A stretch of 64,000 bases of DNA, from contig JAGOPK010000001.1 in assembly GCA_017992055.1 (NCBI GenBank), positions 310,001-374,000 on the forward strand, in the 5' to 3' direction. The notes under the pieces are model-generated. The model saw nothing but the letters and a program-made list of their open reading frames with translations. It ran no database searches and was not told the DNA's origin. The translations under genes were made by a program, and so were the position numbers. Source of the stretch: Burkholderiaceae bacterium. Its GTDB lineage: Bacteria > Pseudomonadota > Gammaproteobacteria > Burkholderiales > Burkholderiaceae_C. Positions 9,238 to 18,460 of this stretch are shown here, in pieces. Positions within the stretch are counted from its first letter, which is position 1; the number at the start of each line of letters is the position of its first letter.

Positions 9238-9267
9238 TGTAAGAAACCGGCGCGCAGGGCGACTCAA
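9238..9267 (+). promoter_or_regulatory. possible ECF-sigma promoter of the bufferin operon
   Basis: TGTAAGAAACC (9238-9248) and CGACT (from 9260) are spaced roughly like the -35 and -10 boxes of an extracytoplasmic-function sigma promoter, about 60 bases before bufA. Bufferin operons are often under ECF sigma control, but no sigma gene is in this window. The assignment is by pattern only. Confidence 0.3.
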
Positions 9268-9327
9268 GCAGCGTGCCGGGTTTCGGCACCGCTGTTTGAC
9301 CCACCACCGATCTGAAAGGACCGCCCC

Positions 9328-9597
9328 ATGAGCACCCTCTCCCACAAGACCTCTGCCGGCGTGGCCATCGCCACCGCCGCCGCCGCGCTGTTTGCCACCG
9401 GCCTGATGGCCACGCCCACGGCCCAGGCCGCCGATGCCACCGTCAAGTGCGCCGGCACCAACAGCTGCAAGGGCAGCAGCGAGTGCAAGACCGCCAAGAG
9501 CGAGTGCAAGGGCCACAACGCCTGCAAGGGCCAGGGCTGGGTCACGGCCAAGTCGGCCAAGGAATGCACCGACCAGGGTGGCAAGGTCGTCAAGTGA
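9328..9597 (+). CDS. bufA: bufferin-type metallophore precursor (BufA2-like)
   Basis: An 89-residue secreted peptide. A signal peptide with an Ala-rich core ends near TAQA-ADAT (about residue 35). The mature part has six cysteines (C41, C47, C53, C60, C66, C80) in repeated CKG/ECK contexts and many lysines. This matches the bufferin family, periplasmic copper-binding RiPPs whose cysteines are modified by an MNIO enzyme. AAAGGA precedes the start. Its stop overlaps the GTG start of the MNIO gene. Metal and modification are inferred from the family. Confidence 0.85.
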   Translation: MSTLSHKTSAGVAIATAAAALFATGLMATPTAQAADATVKCAGTNSCKGSSECKTAKSECKGHNACKGQGWVTAKSAKECTDQGGKVVK

Positions 9598-10427
9598 TCC
9601 AGGGCTTCGGCCTGGGCCTGCGTACGGCGCACTATGCGGCGCTGCGCGAGGCCCCACCGCCCGGTCTGGACTGGCTGGAGATCGTCAGCGAGAACCACCT
9701 GGTGCCCGGTGGCTTGCCGATGCACCACCTCGACCGGCTGCGTGCCGACTGGCCGATGGTGATGCACGGCGTGGCGCTCAACATCGGCGGCTGCGACCCG
9801 CTGGACGTGGCCTACCTGGACGAACTGGACGCGCTGGCCCGGCGCGTGCAGCCGGCCTGGGTGTCGGACCACCTGTGCTTCACCGGCGTGGGCGGACGCA
9901 GCCTGCACGACCTGCTGCCGCTGCCGCTGACCGAGGCCATGCTGCGCCATGTGGCCGGGCGTGTGCAGCAGGTGCAGGACCGCCTGGGCCGGCGCCTGGT
10001 GCTGGAGAACGTGTCCAGCTACATCGCCTACGCCGCCGACGAGATGGCCGAGCACGAGTTTCTGGCCGAGCTGGCGCGGCGCAGCGACTGCCAGCTGCTG
10101 CTGGACGTCAACAACGTCTATGTCAGCAGCATCAACCACGGCTTCGATGCCCGCGCCTACATCGACGCCCTGCCGGCCGAGCGCGTGCTGCAGATCCACC
10201 TGGCCGGGCATTCGGCCGGCCCCGACGGCCTGCTGATCGACACCCACGACGCGCCGGTCTGCGACGCGGTGTGGGCGCTTTACCGCCACACCATCGCCCG
10301 CCTGGGACCGCGGCCGACGATGATCGAGCGCGACGACCACATCCCGCCGCTGGCCGAGTTGCTGGCCGAGCTGGACATCGCGCGGCGCATCACGGCCGAG
10401 GTTGCAGCGGCAGAGGTGGCGGCATGA
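9594..10427 (+). CDS. bufB: MNIO (DUF692) family bufferin-modifying enzyme
   Basis: A 277-residue TIM-barrel protein of the multinuclear non-heme iron oxygenase family. Likely metal ligands sit in [45 protein letters not shown] and IDTHDAPV. Family members convert peptide cysteines to heterocycles (5-thiooxazoles) in bufferins. Start chosen: GTG at 9594, overlapping the bufA stop, which puts the family N-terminus ([11 protein letters not shown]) at residue 4. The gene overlaps bufC by ATGA, so all three form one operon. Confidence 0.88.
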   Translation: MIQGFGLGLRTAHYAALREAPPPGLDWLEIVSENHLVPGGLPMHHLDRLRADWPMVMHGVALNIGGCDPLDVAYLDELDALARRVQPAWVSDHLCFTGVGGRSLHDLLPLPLTEAMLRHVAGRVQQVQDRLGRRLVLENVSSYIAYAADEMAEHEFLAELARRSDCQLLLDVNNVYVSSINHGFDARAYIDALPAERVLQIHLAGHSAGPDGLLIDTHDAPVCDAVWALYRHTIARLGPRPTMIERDDHIPPLAELLAELDIARRITAEVAAAEVAA

Positions 10428-11224
10428 ACCTCACCGAACTGCGCCAGATGCAGCAGACGCTGCAGCAAGGCATCGCCGGCGACGCAGGCGACGCTGTGCG
10501 AGCCATCGCACTGCTGAGGCCCCGGCCCGGCGGTGGTGCGCCGGCGCTGCAGGTCTACCGCCAGGCCCATGGCGCACGCCTGGCCGCGGCCCTGGCCGAC
10601 AACCATGCGGTGCTGGTTCTAGCCCTGGGTGACGAGGGTTTTGCGCGGCTGGCCGCGGCCTATGTGGCGGCGCAGCCGTCGCTGACGCCGTCGATCCGCT
10701 GGTTCGGCCATCGCCTGGCGGAGTTCATGGACCAGGCCGGTGCCGATCTGGTGCCGCATCCGGCCCTGGCCGACTTGGCGCGCATGGACTGGGCGCTGCG
10801 TGCGGCCTTCGATGCCGGCGATGCCCAGGTGCTGGGGCGCGACGAGCTGCTGGGCCTGGCCGCCGCCGACTGGCCGGCGCTGCGTTTCGACCTGCATCCC
10901 TCGGTGCAGCGGCGGGCGCTGCGCTGGGCGGTGGAGCCGGTGTGGCAGGCGCTGGATGCGGCCGAGCCGGGTGCCGAACCCGACCTGCCCGAGCCGGTGG
11001 CCCAGGCGCACACCTTGCTGGTCTGGCGCCAGGGCCTGGCCACGCGCTGGCGCTCGCTGTCCGAGACCGAAGCCGGGCTGCTGCAGGCGCTGGACCAGGG
11101 TGCCGACTTCGCGGCGCTGTGCGCCCAGGCCGGCGATGCGGCCACGGCCGCCGGCCTGCTGGCGCAGTGGCTGGCCGACGGCCTGCTCAGTGCGGCCTTG
11201 CCGCAGCGCGCCGACCCAGGCTGA
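10424..11224 (+). CDS. bufC: bufferin partner protein (DUF2063/HvfC family)
   Basis: A 266-residue protein of the DUF2063 family that always accompanies MNIO enzymes and is thought to present the precursor peptide. The N-terminal half carries the family pattern [24 protein letters not shown] and the [19 protein letters not shown] segment. The C-terminal part resembles a partner or winged-helix-like module. It overlaps bufB by ATGA. Its last 38 bases overlap the 3' end of the convergent protease. No DoxX-like membrane gene follows, so this operon is a minimal three-gene version. Confidence 0.85.
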   Translation: MNLTELRQMQQTLQQGIAGDAGDAVRAIALLRPRPGGGAPALQVYRQAHGARLAAALADNHAVLVLALGDEGFARLAAAYVAAQPSLTPSIRWFGHRLAEFMDQAGADLVPHPALADLARMDWALRAAFDAGDAQVLGRDELLGLAAADWPALRFDLHPSVQRRALRWAVEPVWQALDAAEPGAEPDLPEPVAQAHTLLVWRQGLATRWRSLSETEAGLLQALDQGADFAALCAQAGDAATAAGLLAQWLADGLLSAALPQRADPG

Positions 11225-12887
11225 AGACACCGGCCAGGCCGACCAGCAGCAGCAGCGCCGATGCCGGCTCCGGCACCGCCGAGACGCTCCAGGCCAGGCC
11301 GAAGCTCTGCAGGCTGTTGCCCACCAGGTCGTAGCGCTCGCCCTTCCAGTCGACGACGATGAAGTACTCGCCCGCGGCGGCCAGGTCGAACGACAGGTGC
11401 TCGGTGTTCAGGTACTTGGCGTCCGACTCGGCCACCAGCACCGAGCTGCCCGGGCCGTTCTTGCGCCAGACCTGCAGGGCCAGGTCGGTGAAGAATTGAT
11501 CGCTGGCGGACAGGCTGCCGTCGTCCAGCACGCCCTCGTAGCTGCGGCCGACAAACCAGTTCAGCGTGGCGCTCAGGTGCTGGTTGGCCGACAGCGCCTG
11601 GCTGAAGCTGTAGACCACCTCGCCGTCCTGCGCGACGCTGGCGTAGTCCCAGCCCAGCTGGGAGATGCTGCCGCCGCCCAGGCCGGCCAGGTCGTGGTCG
11701 CCCGAGGCGAACTGGTCGAAGGCCGCGTTCAGGTCCAGCGCGCCGGCGCCGCTGGTCCAGTCCAGCGCCTGGCTGGTGCGCAGCACGCCGTCCCCACCCA
11801 GGCTCTGGCCGTTGTCCCAGCCTTCGATCTTGCGCGCCGAGTTCAGCAGCACGGCCTTGATGACCTGGCCGTTGCGGCTGGCTTGCGAGCCGGCGAAGCG
11901 GTCGTAGGCCAGGTCGTTGAGCAGGGCCACGCCACCGGCGACCATGGGCGCGGCGAAGCTGGTGCCCTCCGCGTCCCTGCGGTACCAGTTGTTGGCGCCG
12001 TTGCTGGGATCGCTGCCGCCGGCGTTGCCGCCGGTGGTGCCGCCGTAGTAGGCGGTGGTGATGTTGGTGCCGGGTGCCACCAGGTCGACGCGGGCGCGCA
12101 CACCGGCGACGAAGCCATCGGGCCCGCTGTAGTCGCTGGGCGAGCGGCTGGAGAGGCCGGCCACCTGCCGGTAGGCGTCCAGGTCGTTGCCCAGCGCGCC
12201 GACAATGATGCTGTTGTAGCCCGAGCCGGGCGAGTTCACGGTGTTGGTGGTCGGCCCGTTGTTGCCGGCGCTGAAGACCACGGTCTTGCCGCTGGCCCGG
12301 GCCATGCCGTCCAGCGCCAGCGAGAACGCGCTGTCCCCCGCCAGGGACCACCGGCCGCCCCAGCTGGAGTTGACCACATCGGCCTGGCGGCCGGCCACGC
12401 CGGTCAGCAGGGCCGTGGCATAGGGCTGGGTGAAGGCCCAGCCGCTGTTCCAGTTGAACGAGGTGCCCTGGCCGAAACTGGTGGCGATCGCGCCCGACCA
12501 GAGCTGCGCACCGTGGGCGATGCCCTGCTGGTAGCCCAGGCTGCCACGACCGGCGGCGACGGTCGCCACCATGGTGGCGTGATCGTCGAACTCGCCCATG
12601 CGCCCGGCATCCACCCCCAGGCCCTGGAGCAGTTGGCGGGCGTCCAGGAAGGTGCTGACCTGGCCCAGCGTCTCGTGTCCGCTCCAGACATGGCCGCCCT
12701 CGATGCTGGCGAGGACGCTGCGGCTGCCGGTGTAGCCCGCTGCATAGAAGCGGTTGGCGCCGATGAAGTCGTTCAGCGACATGCCGTCGAAGGCATTGGT
12801 GCCGGTGTTGCTGCTGACGATGGCGCCGGCCGTGCCGCTGATTCCGGCCGCTAGCAGGCCGATGATGGCGGACTTGTATGCACTCAT
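11187..12887 (-). CDS. S8 (subtilisin-like) serine peptidase with PEP-CTERM anchor
   Basis: A 566-residue exported protease: signal peptide (residues 1-22), an S8 domain with H103 (FDDHATMVATVAAG), oxyanion Asn N209 (SAGNNG) and nucleophile S310 (GTSFAAPMVAGG), then a C-terminal beta-type domain. The C-terminal sorting tag is VPEP at 538-541, a hydrophobic stretch and RR. The catalytic Asp is not visible; its place reads VLASIEGGHVW, with E63. PEP-CTERM proteins are processed by exosortase and linked to exopolysaccharide export; no exosortase is in the window. It is tail-to-tail with bufC, overlapping 38 bases. Confidence 0.87.
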   Translation of the reverse strand: MSAYKSAIIGLLAAGISGTAGAIVSSNTGTNAFDGMSLNDFIGANRFYAAGYTGSRSVLASIEGGHVWSGHETLGQVSTFLDARQLLQGLGVDAGRMGEFDDHATMVATVAAGRGSLGYQQGIAHGAQLWSGAIATSFGQGTSFNWNSGWAFTQPYATALLTGVAGRQADVVNSSWGGRWSLAGDSAFSLALDGMARASGKTVVFSAGNNGPTTNTVNSPGSGYNSIIVGALGNDLDAYRQVAGLSSRSPSDYSGPDGFVAGVRARVDLVAPGTNITTAYYGGTTGGNAGGSDPSNGANNWYRRDAEGTSFAAPMVAGGVALLNDLAYDRFAGSQASRNGQVIKAVLLNSARKIEGWDNGQSLGGDGVLRTSQALDWTSGAGALDLNAAFDQFASGDHDLAGLGGGSISQLGWDYASVAQDGEVVYSFSQALSANQHLSATLNWFVGRSYEGVLDDGSLSASDQFFTDLALQVWRKNGPGSSVLVAESDAKYLNTEHLSFDLAAAGEYFIVVDWKGERYDLVGNSLQSFGLAWSVSAVPEPASALLLLVGLAGVFSLGRRAAARPH

Positions 12888-12900
12888 GACGACTCCCCCC

Positions 12901-12922
12901 TCCGGCCGCGACTTCGGCCGGA
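12901..12922 (-). promoter_or_regulatory. hairpin in the leader of the S8 protease
   Basis: TCCGGCCG and CGGCCGGA form a perfect 8-bp stem with a 6-base loop, just upstream of the GA-rich Shine-Dalgarno region of the protease gene. It could modulate ribosome access or mRNA stability. Role inferred only from position. Confidence 0.4.
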
Positions 12923-12992
12923 CGTCATCATGTGTTACTTCCGTACCAAGCTGCGCCCGTCCTCTGGCTTTTCCCGGCCCCGGAGTCGGGGG

Positions 12993-13772
12993 TCAGATGC
13001 AGCGCCCGCCGTCCACTTCCATGCACACGCCGGTGACCATGCTGGCCTCGTCGCTGCACAGATAACACGCGGCATTGCCCAGGTCGTCGGGCTGGCTGAA
13101 GCGGCCGATGGGGATGGTGCTGAGGAACTTGGCGCGCATCTCGGGCGTGTCCTGGCCCATGAAGCTCTGCAGCAGCGGCGTCTCGCCGGCCACCGGGTTG
13201 AGCGCACAGACGCGGATGCCGAACGGCGCCAGTTCCACCGCATTGGCGCGGGTGGCGGTGATGACCCAGCCCTTGCTGGCGTTGTACCAGCCCAGGCGCG
13301 GCCGCGGGCTGACGCCGGCGGTGGAGGCGATGTTCAGCACCACGCCGCGGATGCCGCGGTGGCCCGGCGCATTGGCCTTGAAGCGCGGCACGACCTCGCG
13401 CATGGCGTGGTAAATAGCCTTTATGTTGACCGCCACCACGCGGTCGAAATCGGCCTCGCTGACCTCTTCCAGCGGCGCCGGCAGGTGCGTGACGCCGGCG
13501 TTGTTGACCAGGATGTCGAGGCGGCCGAAGTGCAGCTCGGCCGTCTCCATCATCAGCCGCACATCGGCGGCCTGGGTCACGTCGATCTTCAGCGCGCGGG
13601 CCGCGGCGCCCAGGCGCGCTGCCACGTCCAGGCCCTTCTCCAGGTCGCGGTCGGCGATCAGCACCTGGGCGCCTTCGGCGACGAACTTGGCGGCGATGCC
13701 CTCGCCAAAGCCCGAGGCCGCGCCTGTGACGATGGCCACCTTGCCGGCCAGTCTTCCTTGGGTGGTGCTCAT
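12993..13772 (-). CDS. SDR-family NAD(P)-dependent oxidoreductase
   Basis: A 259-residue classical short-chain dehydrogenase. It has the cofactor motif G17-x3-G21-x-G23 (TGAASGFGEG), D41 after strand 2 favouring NAD, NNAG, and the active site N116/S150/Y163/K167 (IASTAG, YNASK). The C-terminus CMEVDGGRCI is typical. It lies 9 bases downstream of an aldehyde dehydrogenase on the same strand, suggesting alcohol-to-aldehyde-to-acid oxidation of one substrate. The substrate is not identifiable. Confidence 0.9.
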   Translation of the reverse strand: MSTTQGRLAGKVAIVTGAASGFGEGIAAKFVAEGAQVLIADRDLEKGLDVAARLGAAARALKIDVTQAADVRLMMETAELHFGRLDILVNNAGVTHLPAPLEEVSEADFDRVVAVNIKAIYHAMREVVPRFKANAPGHRGIRGVVLNIASTAGVSPRPRLGWYNASKGWVITATRANAVELAPFGIRVCALNPVAGETPLLQSFMGQDTPEMRAKFLSTIPIGRFSQPDDLGNAACYLCSDEASMVTGVCMEVDGGRCI

Positions 13773-13781
13773 GCTGTCTCC

Positions 13782-15236
13782 TCAGTCGTGTTTGATGGCG
13801 ATGGTCTTCAGCGACGAGAAGCCGTACAGCGCCTCGAAGCCCTTCTCGCGGCCATGGCCCGAGTGCTTGACGCCGCCAAACGGCAGCTCGATGCCGCCGC
13901 CGGCGCCGTAGTTGTTGACGAAGACCTGGCCGCAGTGCAGCTTGCGCGCCATGCGCAGCGCGCGGCTGCCGTTTTCGGTCCACACGCCGGCCACCAGGCC
14001 GTAGTCGGTGCCGTTGGCAATGGCCAGCGCCTCGGCCTCGCCATCAAACGGGATCACCACCTGCACCGGGCCGAAGATCTCCTCGCGCGCCAGGCGGTGG
14101 TCGGGCGCGGCCGGCGCCAGCAGCGTGGGCAGCACATAACAGCCGCCGGCCGGCAGGTCGGCCGGGCGCGGCGCTTGCGCGGCCACGGCCAGACCGGTGC
14201 GCTCGGCCACCGCCAGGAAGCCGTCGACGATTTCCTGCTGCCGTGCCGAGATCACCGGGCCGACATCCAGGTCGGCGGTGGCCGGGCCCACGCGCAGCGC
14301 GCGGTAGCGCTCGGCCATGCGCGCGACCACCTGGTCGAACACCGGCCGCTCGACCAGGATGCGCGAGGCCGCCGAGCAGGTCTGGCCGCAGTTCTGGATG
14401 CCGGCATTGACCAGGAAGGGCAGGGCCGCATCGAGGTTGGCATCGGCGAACACGATCTGCGGGCTCTTGCCGCCCAGCTCCAGCGTGACCGGAATCGTGT
14501 TCTGCGCCGCCGCGGTCTGGATCAGCTGGCCCACGGCCACCGAGCCGGTGAAGGACAGGTGCGCCACGCCACGGTGCTGGCTGAGCGCGGCGCCGGCCTC
14601 CTCGCCCAGGCCGGTGACGATGTTGATGGCGCCGGGCGGAAAGCCCGCCGCCTCGGCGATGCGGCCGAAGGCCAGGGCGGTGAGGCAGGCTTCTTCGGCC
14701 GGCTTCAGCACCGTGGCATTGCCCATGGCCAGGGCCGCGCCCACCGAGCGGCCGATGATCTGCATCGGGTAGTTCCAGGGCACGATGTGGCCGGTCACGC
14801 CATGCGGCTCGCGCACCGTCAGCGCGGTGTAGCCGTTGGCGAACGGGATGGTCTCGCCATGCACCTTGTCGGCGGCGCCGCCGTAGAACTCCAGGTAGCG
14901 CGCCAGTGCCACCGCGTCGGCGCGGCCCTGCTTGACCGGCTTGCCCACGTCCAGCGCCTCCAGCCGCGCCAGCTCGTCGGCCTGCTCCAGCACCAGGGCG
15001 CTCATCTTCAGCAGCAGGCGGCCACGCTCGGCGGCGGTGAGTGCGCCCCAGGCGCCGTCGAGGGCCGCCTGGGCGGCGGCCACCGCGGCATCGATGTCGG
15101 CGGCGCCGCCACGGGCGATCTCGGCCAGCAGGCTGCCGTCGTTAGGGTTGATCAGGGGCAGGGTCTCGCCGCTGGCCGCGGCCTGCCAGCGGCCGGCGAT
15201 CAGCAGCTGGCGGGTATCGAATGAAAAGCCGGACAT
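13782..15236 (-). CDS. NAD(P)-dependent aldehyde dehydrogenase
   Basis: A 484-residue aldehyde dehydrogenase. N154 (PWNYPMQ), E253 (TLELGGKSP) and catalytic C287 (NCGQTCSAASR) are all present, and FTGSVAVGQ is the Rossmann glycine motif. It oxidises an aldehyde to the acid. It is upstream of and likely co-transcribed with the SDR gene. A GntR regulator lies 154 bases upstream on the same strand. It resembles betaine-aldehyde and gamma-aminobutyraldehyde dehydrogenases in general form, but I cannot assign a substrate. Confidence 0.9.
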   Translation of the reverse strand: MSGFSFDTRQLLIAGRWQAAASGETLPLINPNDGSLLAEIARGGAADIDAAVAAAQAALDGAWGALTAAERGRLLLKMSALVLEQADELARLEALDVGKPVKQGRADAVALARYLEFYGGAADKVHGETIPFANGYTALTVREPHGVTGHIVPWNYPMQIIGRSVGAALAMGNATVLKPAEEACLTALAFGRIAEAAGFPPGAINIVTGLGEEAGAALSQHRGVAHLSFTGSVAVGQLIQTAAAQNTIPVTLELGGKSPQIVFADANLDAALPFLVNAGIQNCGQTCSAASRILVERPVFDQVVARMAERYRALRVGPATADLDVGPVISARQQEIVDGFLAVAERTGLAVAAQAPRPADLPAGGCYVLPTLLAPAAPDHRLAREEIFGPVQVVIPFDGEAEALAIANGTDYGLVAGVWTENGSRALRMARKLHCGQVFVNNYGAGGGIELPFGGVKHSGHGREKGFEALYGFSSLKTIAIKHD

Positions 15237-15267
15237 GTCTGTCTCCTCGAAGTCATGGCCACCCCCA

Positions 15268-15333
15268 GGGCTGGGCTGAGCCCAGCCCGCCCCCCACGGG
15301 GGTCAAGCAAAGTGGCGGAGCCACATTTGCTTG
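15268..15333. repeat. cluster of three intergenic palindromes
   Basis: Three hairpins stand side by side: GGGCTGGGCT-G-AGCCCAGCCC (15268-15288), CCCCC-AC-GGGGG (15291-15302), and a near-perfect stem starting CAAGCAAAGTGGC and closing GCCACATTTGCTTG (15304-15333). They lie between the GntR gene and the aldehyde dehydrogenase. The cluster looks like a dispersed REP-like element of related genomes. It may also end or attenuate transcription, but no T-run follows. Confidence 0.6.
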
Positions 15334-15390
15334 GGTGCCGCGGAGATTATGGTGGCCGGCCCCCGCCGGCGCAGCGTGCGCGGCTGCCGC

Positions 15391-16107
15391 CTAGGCCTGC
15401 CGGCGCGCCCGGTACAGCGTGTCCAGCGTGATGTGGCGCACTTCGAGCTTGCTCTGCTCGATGTGGGCGCGCAGCAGGCGCTGGGCCTCGTCGGCGCGCC
15501 GCCGCGTGATGGCGCGCAGGATGCGCGCATGCTCGTCGTAGGTGGCCTCCACCCGCGCCGGCTTGGTGAAGTCGAGCCGGCGGATGATGCGGATGCGCTC
15601 GGTGATCTGGCGGTGCACACGCGCCATCTCGCGGTTGCCGCTGGCCTGCACCAGGCGGCTGTGGAAGTCTTCGTCGAGCTGGCCGACGGTGGCGCCATCG
15701 GCCTCGCGCTGCGCCGGCTCGACCTGCCAGATGGCGGCCAGCGCATCCAGGGCCGGCCGCTCCAGGGCCTGGGCCAGCAGCTGGGCCGCATGGCCTTCGA
15801 TCAGGATGCGCAGATCGTAGAGCTCGTCGAAGACATCGAAGTCGAGTGGCGCCACCTGCCAGCCCACCTTGGGCAGCACCTGCAGAAAGCCCTCGCGCTC
15901 CAGCCGCTGCAGGGCCTGGCGCAGCGGCGTGCGGCTGACGGCCAGGCGCTGGGCCAGCTCGCTTTCGCTGCAGCGCTCGCCGGGCATCAGCGCAAAGTCG
16001 AAGATCATGCGCTTGAGCTGGGCATAGGCCTGGTCGGCCAGGGTCAGCGGTTCGGCCTCGGGGCGTGCAGGGGTCAGGGCCAGGGCCAGGGGATTCGGGG
16101 ACGACAT
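15391..16107 (-). CDS. GntR-family regulator, FCD (FadR-type) domain
   Basis: A 238-residue transcription factor. A winged helix-turn-helix fills the N-terminal third (LADQAYAQLKRMIFDFALMPG, then SESELAQRLAVSRTPLRQAL), and the rest is an all-helical FCD ligand domain with likely metal-binding His/Asp residues (DLRILIEG, DEDFHSRL, EHARILRAI). ATG at 16107 is preferred over an upstream in-frame start because the extra 29 residues are low-complexity. It sits between the AtzH-like gene and the aldehyde dehydrogenase and could control either group. Confidence 0.85.
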   Translation of the reverse strand: MSSPNPLALALTPARPEAEPLTLADQAYAQLKRMIFDFALMPGERCSESELAQRLAVSRTPLRQALQRLEREGFLQVLPKVGWQVAPLDFDVFDELYDLRILIEGHAAQLLAQALERPALDALAAIWQVEPAQREADGATVGQLDEDFHSRLVQASGNREMARVHRQITERIRIIRRLDFTKPARVEATYDEHARILRAITRRRADEAQRLLRAHIEQSKLEVRHITLDTLYRARRQA

Positions 16108-16159
16108 GCGGGCTTGATGATACGCAGCGGGCCTGGCAGCGGGCTGAAGGCGCGGCCGC

Positions 16160-16591
16160 TCAGGCGCCGCCATCGGACCCGTCGGACCAGGCAATCATGC
16201 TGACATGGGCGGCGACGATCTTCCAGCCAGCGGCGCCCGGGCCTGGCCCCAGCCGCGCCCAGGTCTGGGTCTGGAAGCCACGCAGCGGCGTGTCGCTGCG
16301 CACAAACTCCACCTGGGCCATGGCCAGGTCGGGCCCGTAGCTGGTGATGCGCAGGTTCTCCAGCCGGCGCGTGAAGTCGGGCGCCGGCGTGGCGGCGCGA
16401 AAGGCCGCCATCTGTGCAAAGCCCAGCTGGCGGTCGGCGATGCCGTAGCGGGTGAGGCGCGCATCGTCCCAGAAGAAGGCGGTCAGCGTGGCCACGTCGT
16501 TGGTCATCAGCGCGCGCTCGTAGGCATGGAACAGCGCCGTGACCTCGGCCAGCACGGCGGGGTCGTCGATCAGGTGGGCGGACAGGGTCAT
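16160..16591 (-). CDS. atzH: AtzH-like (formerly DUF3225) NTF2-fold protein
   Basis: A 143-residue SnoaL/NTF2-like protein of the AtzH/HpxZ family, with HAYERALMTNDVATL, FFWDDARLTRYGI and FQTQTWARL. AtzH proteins act beside AtzF-type amidases and have been linked to dicarboxyurea hydrolysis in cyanuric-acid catabolism; HpxZ relatives accompany oxalurate amidases. Here it lies 15 bases downstream of the allophanate hydrolase and ends the eleven-gene run. The exact reaction is inferred from that context. Confidence 0.8.
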   Translation of the reverse strand: MTLSAHLIDDPAVLAEVTALFHAYERALMTNDVATLTAFFWDDARLTRYGIADRQLGFAQMAAFRAATPAPDFTRRLENLRITSYGPDLAMAQVEFVRSDTPLRGFQTQTWARLGPGPGAAGWKIVAAHVSMIAWSDGSDGGA

Positions 16592-16606
16592 GCTGGGTGC
16601 TGGCCT

Positions 16607-18460
16607 TCAGCGGCTGGCCATGTAGGCGCGCCAGCCGCCGTGGGCGCTGATGTCGGTGGCGCTGTCCAGCGCCGCGCCTTCGCAGATGAAGCCCTTGACC
16701 CAGCGTGGCCCATCCTCGCCGCCCAGGCCCGCTTCGAGTTCGATCGAGCCCAGGCCCAGCGGCGGCGGGATCAGCGCGAGGAACGAGCCCAGCTGGTCCA
16801 TCGGCAGGGCATAGACCTCGACCTCGATGCGGGCGCCGTCCTGGCGGCCCTCGGCCACGCGCGCCAGGCCGGGCTTGGGCGGCACGGTGCCGGGCAGGGC
16901 AAACAGCCGGTAGGCCGGCGCGGTGCGGGTGCGCGCCAGCAGGCGCGCGCCGCGCTCGACCAGCTGGCCGTGCAGCGGCATGCCCTGCAGATGGGCGCCC
17001 ACCACGGCCAGCGCCAGCGTGGGCGCGGCGGCCGGCGCCTGCGTCAGCCGGGGCTCGTCGGCCGGCGTGGCGCGCAGCCGGCAGCCCAGCGGCAGCTGGC
17101 GCGCCGCCTGCCAGCGCAGGCCCAGCCGGGCCAGGGCCGCATCGCTGCCGCCGGGGGCGATGAAGGTCACGCCAAAGGGCAGGCCGGCGGGCGTGAAGCC
17201 GCTGGGCAGGGCCAGCGCGGCCTGGCCCAGCAGGTTGACGAAGTTGGTGAAGCGGCCCAGCTCGCTGTTGCGCAGCACCGGCGCGGCGGCCACCGCGGCC
17301 CGCGTGGGATGGGTGGGCGCGGTGGGCACCATCAGCACATCGATCTGCGACCACAGCGGCGCGATGCGCTGGCGCAGCGCCTCCAGCGCATAACGGGCGT
17401 CGAAGGCATCGGTGGCGCTGTAGCGCTTGGCCGCGGCAATGACCTCGCGCACCGTCGGGTCCAGCGCACCGGGGCGTTGGTCGAGCAGCTCGCGCACCAC
17501 CGTGTGGCGCTCGGCCACCCAGGGGCCGTCGTAGAGCAGACGCGCCACCTCGTACAGCGGCGCCATGTCCACCGGCACCGGCGTCAGGCCCCAAGCGCGC
17601 AGCTGGGCCAGGGCCTGTTCCCAGGCGCGGTCGTAGCCCAGCTCGGCATCGCAGCCGGCCGCCATCGGCACGCCCACGCGCAGCGCTGCGGCGCCGCGGC
17701 CCAGCTCGGGTGGCTGCAGCAGCGGCTGCTGGAACAGCGGCTCGGCCGCGGCCGGGCCTTCGATCACCGACATCACGCGCGCCGCGTCGTCGACGGTCAG
17801 CGCAAACACCGACACCACGTCCAGCGTGCGGCAGGCCGGCAGCACGCCGGCCATGGGCACACGGCCCGGCGAGGGCTTCAGGCCCACCAGGTTGTTGAAG
17901 CCGGCCGGCACGCGGCCCGAGCCGGCGGTGTCGGTACCCAGCGCAAACGGCACCAGGCCACGCGCCACCACCGAGGCCGAGCCCGAGCTGCTGCCGCCGC
18001 TGACATAGGCGGGGTCGAAGCTGTTCGGCACCTCGCCATAGGGCGAGCGCGTGCCCACCAGGCCGGTGGCGAACTGGTCGAGGTTGGTCTTGCCGACCAG
18101 CACCGCGCCGGCATCGATCAGCCGCTGCACCGTGGCGGCATGGCGCCCGGGCGTGAAGGCGAAGGCCGGGCAGGCGGCGGTGGTGGGCAGGCCGGCGACG
18201 TCGATGTTGTCCTTCACCGCAAAGGGCACGCCGTACAGCGGCAGCTCGCGGGCACCGGGCCGGGCCTCCAGCTGCTCGATCTGGGCGGCGACAAAGCCCA
18301 GCTCGCAGCGGTGGATCCAGGCCGCATCGTCGGCGCTGGCGGCCAGCCGGGCCAGCAGCGGCGCCAGCAGGGCCTGGGGCGTGGCGCCCGCGGCATAGGC
18401 GTCGCGCCAGTCGGCCAGGGTCAGGGGGGAAGGGGCAGCGGTCATGGGCTCATCCAGCAT
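16607..18460 (-). CDS. atzF: allophanate hydrolase
   Basis: Hydrolyses allophanate to ammonia and CO2 (via N-carboxycarbamate). The 617-residue protein has an amidase-signature domain with triad K83 (AVKDNID), cis-Ser S157 (SGGSSSGSA) and nucleophile S181 ([13 protein letters not shown]). A distinct allophanate-hydrolase C-terminal domain starts around residue 450, with [17 protein letters not shown]. It is not fused to urea carboxylase. M1 (18460) overlaps the upstream hydrolase gene by 11 bases; M6 (18445) is an alternative start just past it. It is the central enzyme of this cluster. Confidence 0.92.
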   Translation of the reverse strand: MLDEPMTAAPSPLTLADWRDAYAAGATPQALLAPLLARLAASADDAAWIHRCELGFVAAQIEQLEARPGARELPLYGVPFAVKDNIDVAGLPTTAACPAFAFTPGRHAATVQRLIDAGAVLVGKTNLDQFATGLVGTRSPYGEVPNSFDPAYVSGGSSSGSASVVARGLVPFALGTDTAGSGRVPAGFNNLVGLKPSPGRVPMAGVLPACRTLDVVSVFALTVDDAARVMSVIEGPAAAEPLFQQPLLQPPELGRGAAALRVGVPMAAGCDAELGYDRAWEQALAQLRAWGLTPVPVDMAPLYEVARLLYDGPWVAERHTVVRELLDQRPGALDPTVREVIAAAKRYSATDAFDARYALEALRQRIAPLWSQIDVLMVPTAPTHPTRAAVAAAPVLRNSELGRFTNFVNLLGQAALALPSGFTPAGLPFGVTFIAPGGSDAALARLGLRWQAARQLPLGCRLRATPADEPRLTQAPAAAPTLALAVVGAHLQGMPLHGQLVERGARLLARTRTAPAYRLFALPGTVPPKPGLARVAEGRQDGARIEVEVYALPMDQLGSFLALIPPPLGLGSIELEAGLGGEDGPRWVKGFICEGAALDSATDISAHGGWRAYMASR

